64,000 nt of DNA from Phaeosaccion multiseriatum (lineage: Eukaryota; Ochrophyta, other classes): contig OZ218955.1 in assembly GCA_965112735.1 (NCBI GenBank), positions 3,410,001-3,474,000 of the forward strand, written 5' to 3'. A model generated the notes under the pieces. It did not search any database, was not told the origin of the DNA, and saw only the letters and a list, made by a program, of their open reading frames with translations. How positions within the stretch are numbered: the stretch's first letter is position 1; every line of letters begins with the position of its first letter. The translations under genes and the position numbers were made by a program. Of this stretch, positions 22,210 to 38,769 are shown piece after piece.

Positions 22210-23354
22210 TTCTATTACCGTCGCGCGGTTGTGAGGATTGTGAGACTGAGCACCAAAAGTACGGCAAAGAGTATCCCGTGCCGCCTGATCGAAGGGTGCT
22301 TGGATGTACACGGCAAAAGAACACCCCCTGCGAAGGGTGCTTGATGATACAAGAATTAACGTGATGGGCTCATTCGGTCTCCAAATGGCGAACTGAGCAT
22401 CGCCAACGCGTTAACGTCCTTCTGAAACCGTGAATCTTTAGACTTTGTACAGTTGTACAAACTCCTTATTAGCTCCTTAGACAAGCCATTGTTTATTGCA
22501 CTGGTTTATTCAGTCTCCGAATGGCGAACTGAGCATCGCCAACACGTTAACTTCCCTTCTGGAACCGTGAATCCTTAGACAAACAAAAGAGTATCCCGTG
22601 CCGTCGGATCGAAGGGGGGGTGCTTGGATGTCACAACAAAACAGCACCCCCTGCCGGTCTGAATTAGTGCTATGCACAAGTCTCTCGGGTGGCACTGTTT
22701 TGTTTATTCGTTTATTCGATCTCCAAATGGTGAACGCGTTCTTAACTTCCTTCTGATACCATGAACCCTTTTTGCTCCTTTATTCGCTCCCCCGACGTGC
22801 TGCCGGCGTCAGCTGGGCCTTCACTGGAAGACACGCTCGCTAGCACATCAGGGCTAGACTTTGTAAGGCAGCCCATCCTTCACATCTTCGATCTTGAGAG
22901 GTTTTGACTTTGTTCAGATCCGGCGGGAAAAGAGAGAGAGGGAGAAGACCGAAGCTCCTTAGCGTTCTTGTGCGCCCCTTACGGCATCAATATGTCACAA
23001 ATAAACGCTCTTAGATTTACATCTCTCTTCTTTCCCTTCGGTGTGCCCTCTCGATGCCGCTGCTGCTGGCAGTCAATGGCACAGTCAGAGGGCGCACACA
23101 GCCAAAGCTCGTTCTTGGAGCTGCCTTTATAATTGCCATCCTCGTTGACCCTCTTCATCCTCCTCTTGCAGCACTTTCCCTTCTTCTTGCTCGTCGATCA
23201 ATCATGTAATAAGTAATTCCTCTTAGACCTATATTGCTTCTTTCCTTCGATGTGCCCTTTGCTTCGGTGCCAGTCAGTCAGTAGTGGCACACGGCACAGT
23301 CAGTAGTGGCACACGGCACACACAAATACTCGTTGGCTCGTTCGTGGAGCTGCC
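22210..23354. repeat. duplicated spacer between copies A and B, with degenerate ~230-bp units
   Basis: It is closely similar to the spacer 29188-29999 between copies B and C, so it belongs to the tandem-duplication unit. Inside, a block starting TCTCCAAATGGCGAACTGAG (22379, variant at 22515, shortened at 22721) alternates with a block containing TCGAAGGGTGCTTGGATG (22290, 22611). This gives two to three degenerate units of about 230 bp. At about 23095-23190 on the minus strand is a broken copy of the basic terminal exon (KRRMKRVNEDGNYKG). Confidence 0.75.
23095..23190 (-). pseudogene. relic of a basic C-terminal exon, downstream of copy B
   Basis: The minus strand reads TSKKKGKCCKRRMKRVNEDG, clearly related to the functional terminal exons of copies B (23355-23471) and C (30000-30116). 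It has no matching upstream splice context and sits after the copy B stop codon. The same relic occurs after copy C at about 29755-29860. Confidence 0.6.
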
Positions 23355-29187
<5,833 letters not shown>

Positions 29188-29999
29188 TTGAACTTCCCTT
29201 CTTTATTAAACCGTGATTCCTTTTTTAGACAAACAAACGAGCAAGCAAAAAGAGTTTTTGCCGTCGGATCGAAGGGGAGGTGCTGGAGGGGATGTAACAG
29301 CAAAACAACACCCCCTGCCGGTCTGAATTAGTGCTATTGCACAAGTCTCTCGGGTGGCACTGTTTTGTTTATTCGTTTATTCGATCTCCAAATGGTGAAC
29401 TGAGCATCGCCAACGCGTTCTTAACTTCCTTCTATTTTCCCATGAACCCTTTTTGCTCCTTTATTCGCTCCCCCGACGTGCTGCCGGCGTTAGCTGGGCC
29501 TTCACTTGAAGACACGCTCGCTAGCACACCAGGGCTAGACTTGTAAGGCAGCCCATCCTTCACATCTTCGATCTTGAGAGGTTTTGACTTTGTTCAGATC
29601 CGGCGGGGAAAAAAGAGAGAGGGAGAAGACCGAAGCTCCTTAGCGTTCCCCTTATGCCATCAATTATGTCACAAATAAACGCTCTTAGATTTACATCTCT
29701 TCTTTCCCTTCGGTGTGCCTTCTCGATGCCGCTGGCAGTCAATGGCACAGTCAGAGGGCGCACACAGCCACAAAGCTCGTTCTTGGAGCTGCCTTTATAA
29801 TTGCCATCCTCATTGACCCTCTTCATCCTCCTCTTGCAGCACTTTCTCTGCTTCTTGCTCGTCGATCAATCATGTACTAAGTAATTCCTCTTAACCTATA
29901 TTGCTTCTTTCCTTCGATGTGCCCTTTGCTTCGGTGCCATTCAGTCAGTAGTGACACGGGGCACACACAAATGCTCGTTGGCTCGTTCGTGGAGCTGCC
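29188..29999. repeat. duplicated spacer between copies B and C
   Basis: A diverged copy of the 22210-23354 spacer with small deletions. It carries one TCTCCAAATGG block (29390), the same CACCCCCTGCCGGTCTG stretch and the same terminal-exon relic (about 29755-29860, minus). No intact gene is present. Confidence 0.7.
29755..29860 (-). pseudogene. relic of a basic C-terminal exon, downstream of copy C
   Basis: The minus strand reads a Lys/Arg-rich segment with KRRMKRVNEDGNYKG, homologous to the intact exon at 30000-30116 but lying beyond its stop codon. Confidence 0.6.
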
Positions 30000-31951
30000 T
30001 TAAATGCCATCCTCGTTGGCCTTCTTCCTCCTCCTCTTGCAGCGCTTTCTCTTCTTCTTGCTCGTCTTCTTGCTGCATGGGTCCTCCTCGGGCTCGCCAC
30101 ACTCTCCATCGTAGACCTGGTGCAGGCGGGCAGGGCAGGCACAAACAGGTAGAGCAAGCAAGGCCGAGTAGGGCAGAGCAAAGAAGCAGAGCAGCCAGGG
30201 AGACAGGCGGGGAGGAGTTGAGGGCCAAACACGGTAAGGGTGGGACAAGCTCAACGTGGCGGCACAAAAAGTCAGCCCACGAAGCCTGCCTGTTTTCTCC
30301 TTGGCACACTGCCCGCACTTACGTAGGTCCAGACGATGTCCCCACATCCATTCTCCGAGGCAAAGGTGCACTCGTTGGAGAACGTCTGGTACGTGCCCGT
30401 TGCCGCGTCCTCCGCACACAGAGGGTGATGCTCTTCGGTGCAGGTACGACTGCATTCGAGGTCCTCCTCCACGGGCACGGGCTCCTGATCGGGCTCCTGA
30501 TCGGGCTCCTTGCACGCTCCATGGGAGACCTGGATCAGGCAGTCAAGCACGCAGAGCAAGAGCAGGCACAGCAGTCCGTGAGCCAAAGGGCGAGGAGGAG
30601 GTGAGTGCCAATCACGGTAAGGCTAGGACAACAAGGCAGCCAGTGCAAAAAGTCAGCCCACGAAGGGTTGAAGCGTGGTCTCGCCTTTTGCCACACAGAC
30701 TGCCCGCACTTACGAAGGTCCAGACGATGCCCCCACAACCATTCTCCGAGGAGAAGGTGCACTCGTTGCCGAAGGTCTTGTGCATGCCCGTTGCCGCGTC
30801 CTCCGCACACAGTGGGCGGTACTCCCTGGTGCAGAGATGGCGGTTGCACTCGAGGTCCTCCTCCACGGGCATGGCCTCCTGCTCGGCCTCCTCGCACGCT
30901 CCATCGGAGATCTGTTGTAGGCAGGCAACCAAGCAGAGTAAGAGCAGGCAGAGGAGAAGGTGAGGACCGACCACTGTAAGGGTACGACGAAAAGGTAACA
31001 GCAAAAAGTCAGCCCACCACGAAGGGTTGAAGAGTGTTGACTCACGTAGGTCCAGACGATGTCTCCACATCCATTCTCCGAGGCGAAAGTGCACTCGTTG
31101 GCGAAAGTCTTGTGCGCGCCCCCCGCCACGTCCTCCGCACACAAAGGGCGGTACTCTCTGGTGCAGATGTGGTTATTGTTGCACTCGAGGTCCTCCTCCA
31201 CGGGCATGGGCTCCTCCGCGGGCTCATCCTCGTCGGGCTCCTCCAGCGGAGAGCTGCAGTCTCCTCCAAGCCCAGCCATGTCTTGCTCACTCAGCGACGA
31301 CCACAGCTGAGGGTAGGAGCAGGAGTCGATGCGGTAGCCAGACGACTTGTCTCCATGGATGAAGAAGACGTAGCTGGCAGACGATGACAGGGGAGAAGGG
31401 GGGAGCGGCAACAAGTTGGTTGGCTGTGTATCAGATGAGGAGGCAGGGGCGGGGGGGGTGGGGCAGCCGATTACAGGTGGGTAGGGTGGCTGAGTGGGGT
31501 AGGCACTTACTCTTCAGCAGTTTCGGGTAAGTTCACGCCGCAGGTGGCGCTAGATGCCGGGGTCGTCAAGATGATGGACTCAGCTTCAAAACCTTCCCCG
31601 CCCTTAAAGACTTGCTTGACAACGACCCTGTAGCTATAGTCGTCGTCGAAGGCATCTTCGACTGTAATGAGTGTCTTGGATTCAATCTCTCCCCTGAGAA
31701 CCAGGCCTGGAGGTGAAGGGAGGCCAGGGGGTTTCGGGGGGAAGTGTGGAGGGAAGAGTGAAGAGCGAGAGAAGGGGTGATATTGGCATGAAGAAAGGAC
31801 CAATGTCCGGCACGACTGAGCAGGTGGGGCGAGGCCACTGACCTGCGAATTGCGCTGTCTCGCACACTTCCTGAAGTAGGCAAGTGCACCCGCTGGAGAA
31901 GGGAAGGAGGGTGAGAGCAACGAGGGCTCGCAAGAGAAGTTCCACCAGCAT
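30000..31951 (-). CDS. secreted TIMP/netrin-like and Kazal multidomain protein, copy C
   Basis: Exons on the minus strand: 31951-31843, 31706-31511, 31373-31046, 30911-30714, 30529-30323, 30116-30000; 1155 nt, 384 aa, all phases close. The signal peptide is residues 1-21 (ending SSG) and the mature N-terminus is CTC, keeping the Cys-x-Cys pattern. The TIMP/NTR-like domain is diverged from A and B but keeps LVLRGEI, SSATCGVNL, DYVFFIHGD and SCSYPQLWSSLSEQDMA. It has no follistatin-like modules; instead three Kazal domains follow, each with C-x7-C (CTREYRPLC twice, CTEEHHPLC), a FANEC/FGNEC/FSNEC core and a GAC/GEC end supplied by the next exon. The basic tail (KKKRKRCKRRRKKANEDG) resembles copy B. 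Intron 1 has an ordinary GT donor. This is the simplest and perhaps ancestral layout, which is an inference. Confidence 0.8.
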
Positions 31952-32131
31952 AGCGAATACGTGGATGGGAGAGAGAGAAGAGGAAGAGAAAGGGTGGGTG
32001 AGGAGAGAGAGAGATTGGGGGAGAGAGAGGAGAAGAAGAGTTGTTACAAGAGAGGGAGGGCATCAAGAAATCACTTTGCGAAACGGATAGAACCATTTTT
32101 TAGAAGTATAGGAAGCATGATCGTTATCTAT

Positions 32132-34612
32132 CTACGCTGCGCCTCGAACGGCCAAACGAAAGAGCTGTATCCCCGCAGCACCGGCTGATGCCCCAGCTGA
32201 TGCGCTACGTGTGCAACTTGACGTAACCGTCACGAGGCACGACAAGTCATCGGTGGCACCGCACCCCACCGCGTTGTCGCTCACCCCCACGGGCACAATG
32301 CCCGCCTCCCCCACCCCCAACCCCACCGGCAGCGCCACCCTCCCGACCGTCTGCCCAGTCCTCACGCAAAGCATACGTAACGCCTGGCGAGGAGGCCTCG
32401 GTCCTGTGTCTGCCGTGCAGCCCCACCCCGCACCGGAAACCCCAACCCCAACCCCGGCGGCGGTAGCGGCAGCGGCAGCGGCGGACGGAGGCTCCGGGGG
32501 AGGGGCCAACTCGGGGCACAGAGCGAGGCTCATGGAAGGGTCCACCGCCAGCTGCCGAAGCGGCCTTCGTAGCTGCTGAGAGCCCCGCAGCCTCCACACT
32601 GCGTTGTCACTGCTGTCGCTGCTTCCCCGCCCCCCTCCTCTCCGGCCGCCACCACCCCCTCTTGCTCCCCCTCCTCCTCCCCCTCCCCCTCCTCCTCCCC
32701 CCCCATCTCGACCACCACCCCGCCGCCGGAAGGCTCCACCGGGGCCGCCCTTCCCTCGCTCCTCTTCAACATGTCCGCTCCTCCGCCCATTCAAGAGGCT
32801 GCTGCTGCTGCTGCTGCTGCTGCTGTTCGTGTCGCTGCCAAGCGGCCGTCGGGCATCAAACAGCGCCACCGAGCCAGACCTATCATTCACCAACACGCCG
32901 ACTGCAGAAAAAGCCCTGCCCAACGCAATGGTGGAGTCCACCAACACACCCATCTTTCCTAGACGGAGCACCTCCTTCCCCTCTCGCAAGTCCCACAGAG
33001 TCACTCTACCGTCTCGCCGGCCCGCCACCACCAAGTCCGCTCCGGAGTGGCCTCCAGAGTTGCCTCCAATCTCACAATCGTCGTCACCCCCCCCTGCTGC
33101 TGCTGCTGCTGGCACAAAGGACGCACTCAGTATGTTGCACCGCTTCTGCGACGCCCCTCCTTCTCTCCTCATCATGGTCAGCTGCTGCGTAAGGGCGCTG
33201 TACACACAGGGAGGAGTCGCCCCGCTGCACCCAATAAAGAGCTTGGCGTCCGAGGAGTTGCAGGGTCCCTTGCTCCAGGCCAGACTCCACACCTCCGCTC
33301 GGGTGAGGAACGTCTCCCTACGGGGAACCAAGCTCGTCCTCCCTCCCGCCCCGCCCTCTGTCCTCCAGCCCGCCCACCTTCCTGCGCCTCCCCCTCTCCA
33401 GCCCCCCCGGACACTCACGCCCCCGCTGCCACTGTCACCGATGCCGCCACCGTTGCCGCCTCCCCGCTGCCTGGCACTCGCCAGAAGGTCCTCTTCGACA
33501 CTGACCTTCCAGATGCCAAAGCTTCCGTTCACATCCCCACAGCCCAGGGACCCACACGCCACGTGGAATCCATCAGGAGAGAAGGCCGCGCAAGACACAT
33601 TCACCGGTGCTCGAGCGCCGCAGAAGTCACTGAGGAGACAGTACTCCCCGTTGTCCCTGCGTAGCATCTCCTCCTCGTCTTCCTCCTCCTCCTCCTCCTC
33701 GGCATCCTCCCCATGGCGATACCGTCGCCGCTGTCGATACTGGTGGTCGTGGTACTCCTGCTGCTGCTGCTGCCACCGCTTCCTTCTCTGGCGACCGTAC
33801 CTCAACACAAAGAGCCCGTGCTCGTTCAGGTACGGCGCTTTGCAGACCATCCACGTCGTGTCATCACCATGGGGCCTCTGCGGGTCCCCCAGCCCTCCCC
33901 TCTGGCAGTCTAGGATCTCAGAGAACATAGAGCTCCCGTCTCTGCTGATGTGGGGGTACACATTCACAGGCTCTGGTCTGAGCAAGCCCGTAATCACTCC
34001 CGCTGTCCCGCCCTCCCACACAGCATGACCCGCTCCTCCCCCACATCCTCCATATTCTCCCATAGAGAGAGGAGCTGATGATCTGAGCTTTCGCCAAGCC
34101 TGCACCCCTCGAAGCTCGCGGCCCATAAGGAACCTGCATATCACAAGCTCTTTATAAGTTCAAGGTCGGACAGTATATTACAAGGTCCATTCGGAGCCGT
34201 ACCTCATCAGAGACGGTGTACTCACGCGAGTAGCTCCCTCCCCCACTGCTCGCCCTGGTCCTGCCCCTGAAGAAGCCGGACTTCTGTTGAAGGAGGCGCC
34301 CGTCGGCCCCGCGCTGGGGTAGTAGCGATTGGTCATTGGGTCGAAGGCAAAGCCGCGGAGGGGCAACGCCCTTCCCCCACTTCCCTCTCCGTCTTCTACC
34401 TCTATATGCGCTTCTTTCCCTCCTTCGGCTTCCGCCGCTGCTGTTGCTGCTGCTGCTGCTCTTTGCTCCAGAAGAGCGTCCATCACGGTGGTACATGTTT
34501 CGTTGTTTGAGCGAGAATAGTCCGACCGCCGTCTACCCACCTGCTGCTGCTGCCTTCCACCCCCGCCACCTCGCCCATCCCCACCTCCTCGCGGCCTTTT
34601 CCTCCTGTGCAT
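32132..34612 (-). CDS. WD40-repeat protein, DCAF4-like
   Basis: Two exons: 34612-34182 and 34133-32132, split by a 48-bp intron; 810 aa. The N-terminus is basic and Gly/Gln-rich. Near residue 90 comes GFAFDPMTNRYYP, which matches the start of the conserved region of DCAF4/WDR21 proteins, substrate receptors of CUL4-DDB1 ubiquitin ligases. WD-type segments include VSCAAFSPDGFHVACGS with GIWKV, DLVVAGRRDGRVTLWDLREG, and SVALFDARR. The usual DCAF4 length is near 500 aa. The excess here is low-complexity insertion: an acidic run, Gly/Arg-rich stretches at about 32640-32740 and 33300-33480, and Ala runs near the end. The WD40 call is firm, the DCAF4 call less so. It is divergent from the PUS7 gene. 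Confidence 0.7.
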
Positions 34613-34938
34613 GATACCGCCTGAACAATCACTGCCTCACGCACTCCGTATCCAAGTGAACTCACAGTTGTCTATCCTCCTCGCGGGAGGGAACTTTTTT
34701 TTACAAGCAGCAGCAGCAGCAGCGTCGTGATTGCAGATAGGGCATTGCAAGTACCAGGAGTGGAAGTTGCGGCACAGCAGTTTGCGCGCTTGCTTCCTAA
34801 TCTTCATCTTTCGAATTGAAAGGCTGCCGACCCCAAAGATACGATGGATGATCGGCAGGGAGGACGAGGGAGAGGAGGAGGAAGAGGAGGAGGAAGAGGA
34901 GGAAGAGGAGGAGGACGCGGAGGACGGGGAGGGGGAGG
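34613..34938. promoter_or_regulatory. divergent promoter region between WD40 and PUS7 genes
   Basis: It contains the two 5' flanks. From ATG 34844 a different frame reads an RGG-rich segment ([16 protein letters not shown]) that stays open to 35182. It could be the true PUS7 N-terminus if a short intron shifts it into frame. Confidence 0.45.
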
Positions 34939-35791
34939 ATGGAGAGGAGGAGGAGGGGGGGGGGGGGGGAGAGGGGGGAGAGGAAGGGGATGGAGAGGAG
35001 AGGGAAGAGGTGGGGATGGATGGAGAGGAGGAGGAGGAGGAGGAGGAGGAGGGGGGGAGGAAGGGGAAGGGGAGGAGGAGGTAGGGGAAGTGGGGGCGGA
35101 GGGAGAGGCGGGTGGGGCAGAGGAGGAGGAAGAGGGAGGGGCAGGGGGTCCGGAGAGGCCTCCAGAGAGGATGACTACGTGATGCCTGAGGAGGACAGGG
35201 CAATTTACATGAAGCAGCAGCAGCTGATTGAGGCGGACGTGGGGGTGGAAGAGACCATTGGAGGAGGTGAGGGCGTGCAAGGCATCATCAAGCAGCGCTA
35301 TAGCGACTTCCTTGTGAGAGAGGTGGACCTAAGGGGCAAGGTCTGCGAGCTGACGACGCTGGAGATGGACCCGGTGTGGCTGGAGGAGGAGAATGCGAAG
35401 AAGGCAAAGAAAACGAAGGAGGAGGAGGAGGAGGAGAAGGAGGAGGAAGAGGCAAAGAAGAAGAAGACGAAGGGGGAGGAGGAGAAGGAGGAGGAGGCGG
35501 CGAAGAAGAAGGAGGAGAAGGAGGAGAAGGAGGAGAAGGAGGAGGTGGTGGACAGCGAGGCTGCTCCTGTAGGAGCGCCAACAGCCGCACAAGGAGGAGG
35601 TGAGGCAGCAGAGCAGGAAGGGGGCAAGGTCAAAGAGGAGGCCAGCAAGGAGGGCGGTCTCTCCGAGGAGCAGAAAGAGGATGCTGCTGTGGCGGAAGCG
35701 GCGGCGAAGATGGCACCCGAGCTGGGGGACGAAGTGGCGGAGAGCGTCAGGGAGTTTTTGCTCGACCAACTCAAGAGCCAGGTGTGTGTGT

Positions 35792-35865
<74 letters not shown>

Positions 35866-37078
35866 AGTGTGTGTGTGTCTCTCTGTGTGTGTGCGTGTGT
35901 GGTGTGTGTGTCTCTATGTGTGTCTCTATGTGTGTGCTGTGTGTGTGGTGAGTGTGTGTCTATTTGTGCCCCCCGCCTCTCTTCTTTTTGCCAACTCACC
36001 CCATACACCCCCACTTGGAGAGGAGAGCTGGCATCCGTAACAAAGCGGCCAACAGGACTGGACGGGGCCCTCACCGATGTCCTCCGCCTCAAAGCCTCAC
36101 GCTCATCATGGCGTCTGTCTATCTGTCTGACTTCTCTCTCTCTCTCTCTCTGTCTCTGTGTCTCTCTCTCTGTCTCTCTGTCTCTCTCTCTGTCTTTGCC
36201 TTCAGAGAGCCCTCCAGGCGGCCGCCGCAGCCAAGGAGGGGGGAGCAGACGCGAGCCCCAAGGAGGGGAATACGGCCAAGAGGGGTGGAAAGCGGGAGCA
36301 GAGGCCGCCGCCGCCGGAGTTGGCACTTGCCCACAGCACAGAAAAGAGCGTGCGGGCGCTACAGCACAAGGTCATTCGCGAGCATATGGGCAAGTGGTTG
36401 TACACCTTGGGGGGCAGCAAGAAGAAGGAGGAGCAAGACACGGATCAAGTGCCGCCAGCAGCAAAAGAAGGGACCGCAGATGGCAGTGCATGTGCATCCA
36501 CCACCACCACCACCACCGCTGGCGACGCAGAAGGAGGAGGAGAAGGACGAGTCGAGGGCGGTGAGAAGGAGAAGGAGGCAGGTGGGAAGGGTACCGCTGC
36601 TGCTGCTGCTGCTGCTGCTGCCCCCCCCGCGGTGAAGTCGAAGAGCGTCATCACCCCCGGAGCCTCTGTGGGCATGATTGCAGGCGCCAAGGTTAAGGGG
36701 ACGGATGCAAAGGAGGAGGAGGCGGAGGCGGCGGCAGCGGCCAAGAAGCGGGATCAGGTACGCGTGAACGCCCATCCGTACGCACGCACGCACACACGCA
36801 CGCACACACGCAGTCGCCTTCGTCTTCGGATGCTCGAGTGGGGGCATGATGAGGCCTGATATGATGACTCGCCAAGCTTGGGCAGGAACATGGCATTGAC
36901 GTACCCTCTTACCTCTTCTCTCTTCAGTCGGCCCCCTGACGCTCTTCCTCTCCCCCGCCCCTTCTCCACGCCCTTCGATGCGCTTTCTTTTGGTTGGTGT
37001 GCCGTTTATATGTCCATCGGACCCACACACACCACACATTACTCTTACCTTGTCTGTCTGTCTGTCTGTCTGGCTGGC

Positions 37079-37151
<73 letters not shown>

Positions 37152-38715
37152 GTCTATCTATCTATCATCTGTCTGTCTGTCTGTCTGTCTATCTGTCTGT
37201 CTGTCTCTCTGTCTGTCTGTCTCTCTCTCAATGTGTCTGTCTGTCTCTCTGTCTGTCTGTCTGTGCCACCTTAGCCCGCGTCCCTGTGGTTTGTGCGGGT
37301 TCTGGCCAAGGATCCGAACGACCCAACAGGGCGTGAGGGCATGCCCAGCGACGGCTACGGAAGCTACGGCCACCGACACCAGCAGCATCGCAAAGGCGGC
37401 GGCGGCCAACAAAATGGTAGAGGGCGCCGCGGTAACGACAATGTCGATGATGTCTTCTCTCCGTGGCCCTCCGATCGCCCCGCCTACCTTCGCTTTGTTT
37501 TGTACAAGGAGAACTCGGACCTCAACGCGGTCACCAGGTACGTGCGTGCGTGTTTACCGTTTCGTTTGTGCCGTTTCCTTTCCTTTCCCTTACTTGCTGA
37601 GGCGCCCGTTCCACCCATTCGCTCACTCACTACGTTCACCCACTCAGTACCCACCCACTCACTCACTCACTCACTCACTCACTCACTCATGCACCACCCT
37701 TTTTCACAAATGGCACGAAATCTGTTCCATTTTCCAACATGCCATGGGAACCCCCCTCCTTCATCTCTCCTCCCCCACCCACAGGACCATGGTGGACGCA
37801 CTGCGGCTGCGCAATGGGGTCTTGGGCTTCGCTGGCAACAAGGACAAGAGGGCAGTGACCACGCAGGTATGTATGCGCAATAGGCACATAGATAGATGGA
37901 TAGACAGAGACGTAGATAGATGGACAGATAGAGACACAGATAAATAGATTGATTGATTGATTGATTGATTGATACAGAGATAGAGAGTTAGAGAGAAACA
38001 GATACGTAGACACACAGATCAGATAGGTACTTAAGTACATGTCCCCTCTGACACCAGGTGCAGATACAGTTTCAGTTTGAGTTTTAGTAACGTTTTTCAA
38101 CCGATCTTCTCATTCGCGCCCTCCTTCCCTCCCTCCCTTTCTTCCTTCCTTCCTCTCCCTCCCCCTCCCTCCCTCCCTCCCTCCCTCCCTCCCTCCCTCC
38201 CTCCCTCTCCCTCTCCCTCCTCCCCTCCTCTCTACTCTACTCCACTCCTTCAGTGGGTGACTATCAAGCACCGCCGGGCGGAGGAGGTAATGGCGCTGAA
38301 CAGGGGCTTCCTCAAGCCCCGAGGGGTGTATTACGGCAACTTTGATTACGTGGAAGGATCCCTGCAGCTAGGGGAGCTTATGGGCAACAGGTTTAACGTG
38401 GTGCTTAGAAACGTATCCTTGGCGTCAGGAGGAGGAGGAGGAGAAGACGCAGCAGTAGCTGCAGCTGTAGAGGGAGGTGAGGGAGGGGAGCAGCGAAGAG
38501 ACGGCGACGAGAAGCTGCGGCAGGCAGTCGCGGCGTCGTTCAAGTGCCTCTCGGACACCGGCTTCATCAACTACTTTGGCATGCAAAGGTTCGGGACGGG
38601 GGGGACACCAACTTCGGACACCGGCAAGGCGCTGATCAAAGGAAAGTGGGAGGAGGCGGTGAGGTTGATTCTCATGCCGCGGGAGGGGGAGAGAGGCGAG
38701 GTGCAGAAGGCCAAG

Positions 38716-38769
<54 letters not shown>

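Noticed and set aside
32604-34028. 474-codon plus-strand frame rich in Pro and Ser
   Set aside because: It is the antisense of the WD40 gene, whose strand has recognisable motifs. The frame is open because of the G/C-rich repeats.
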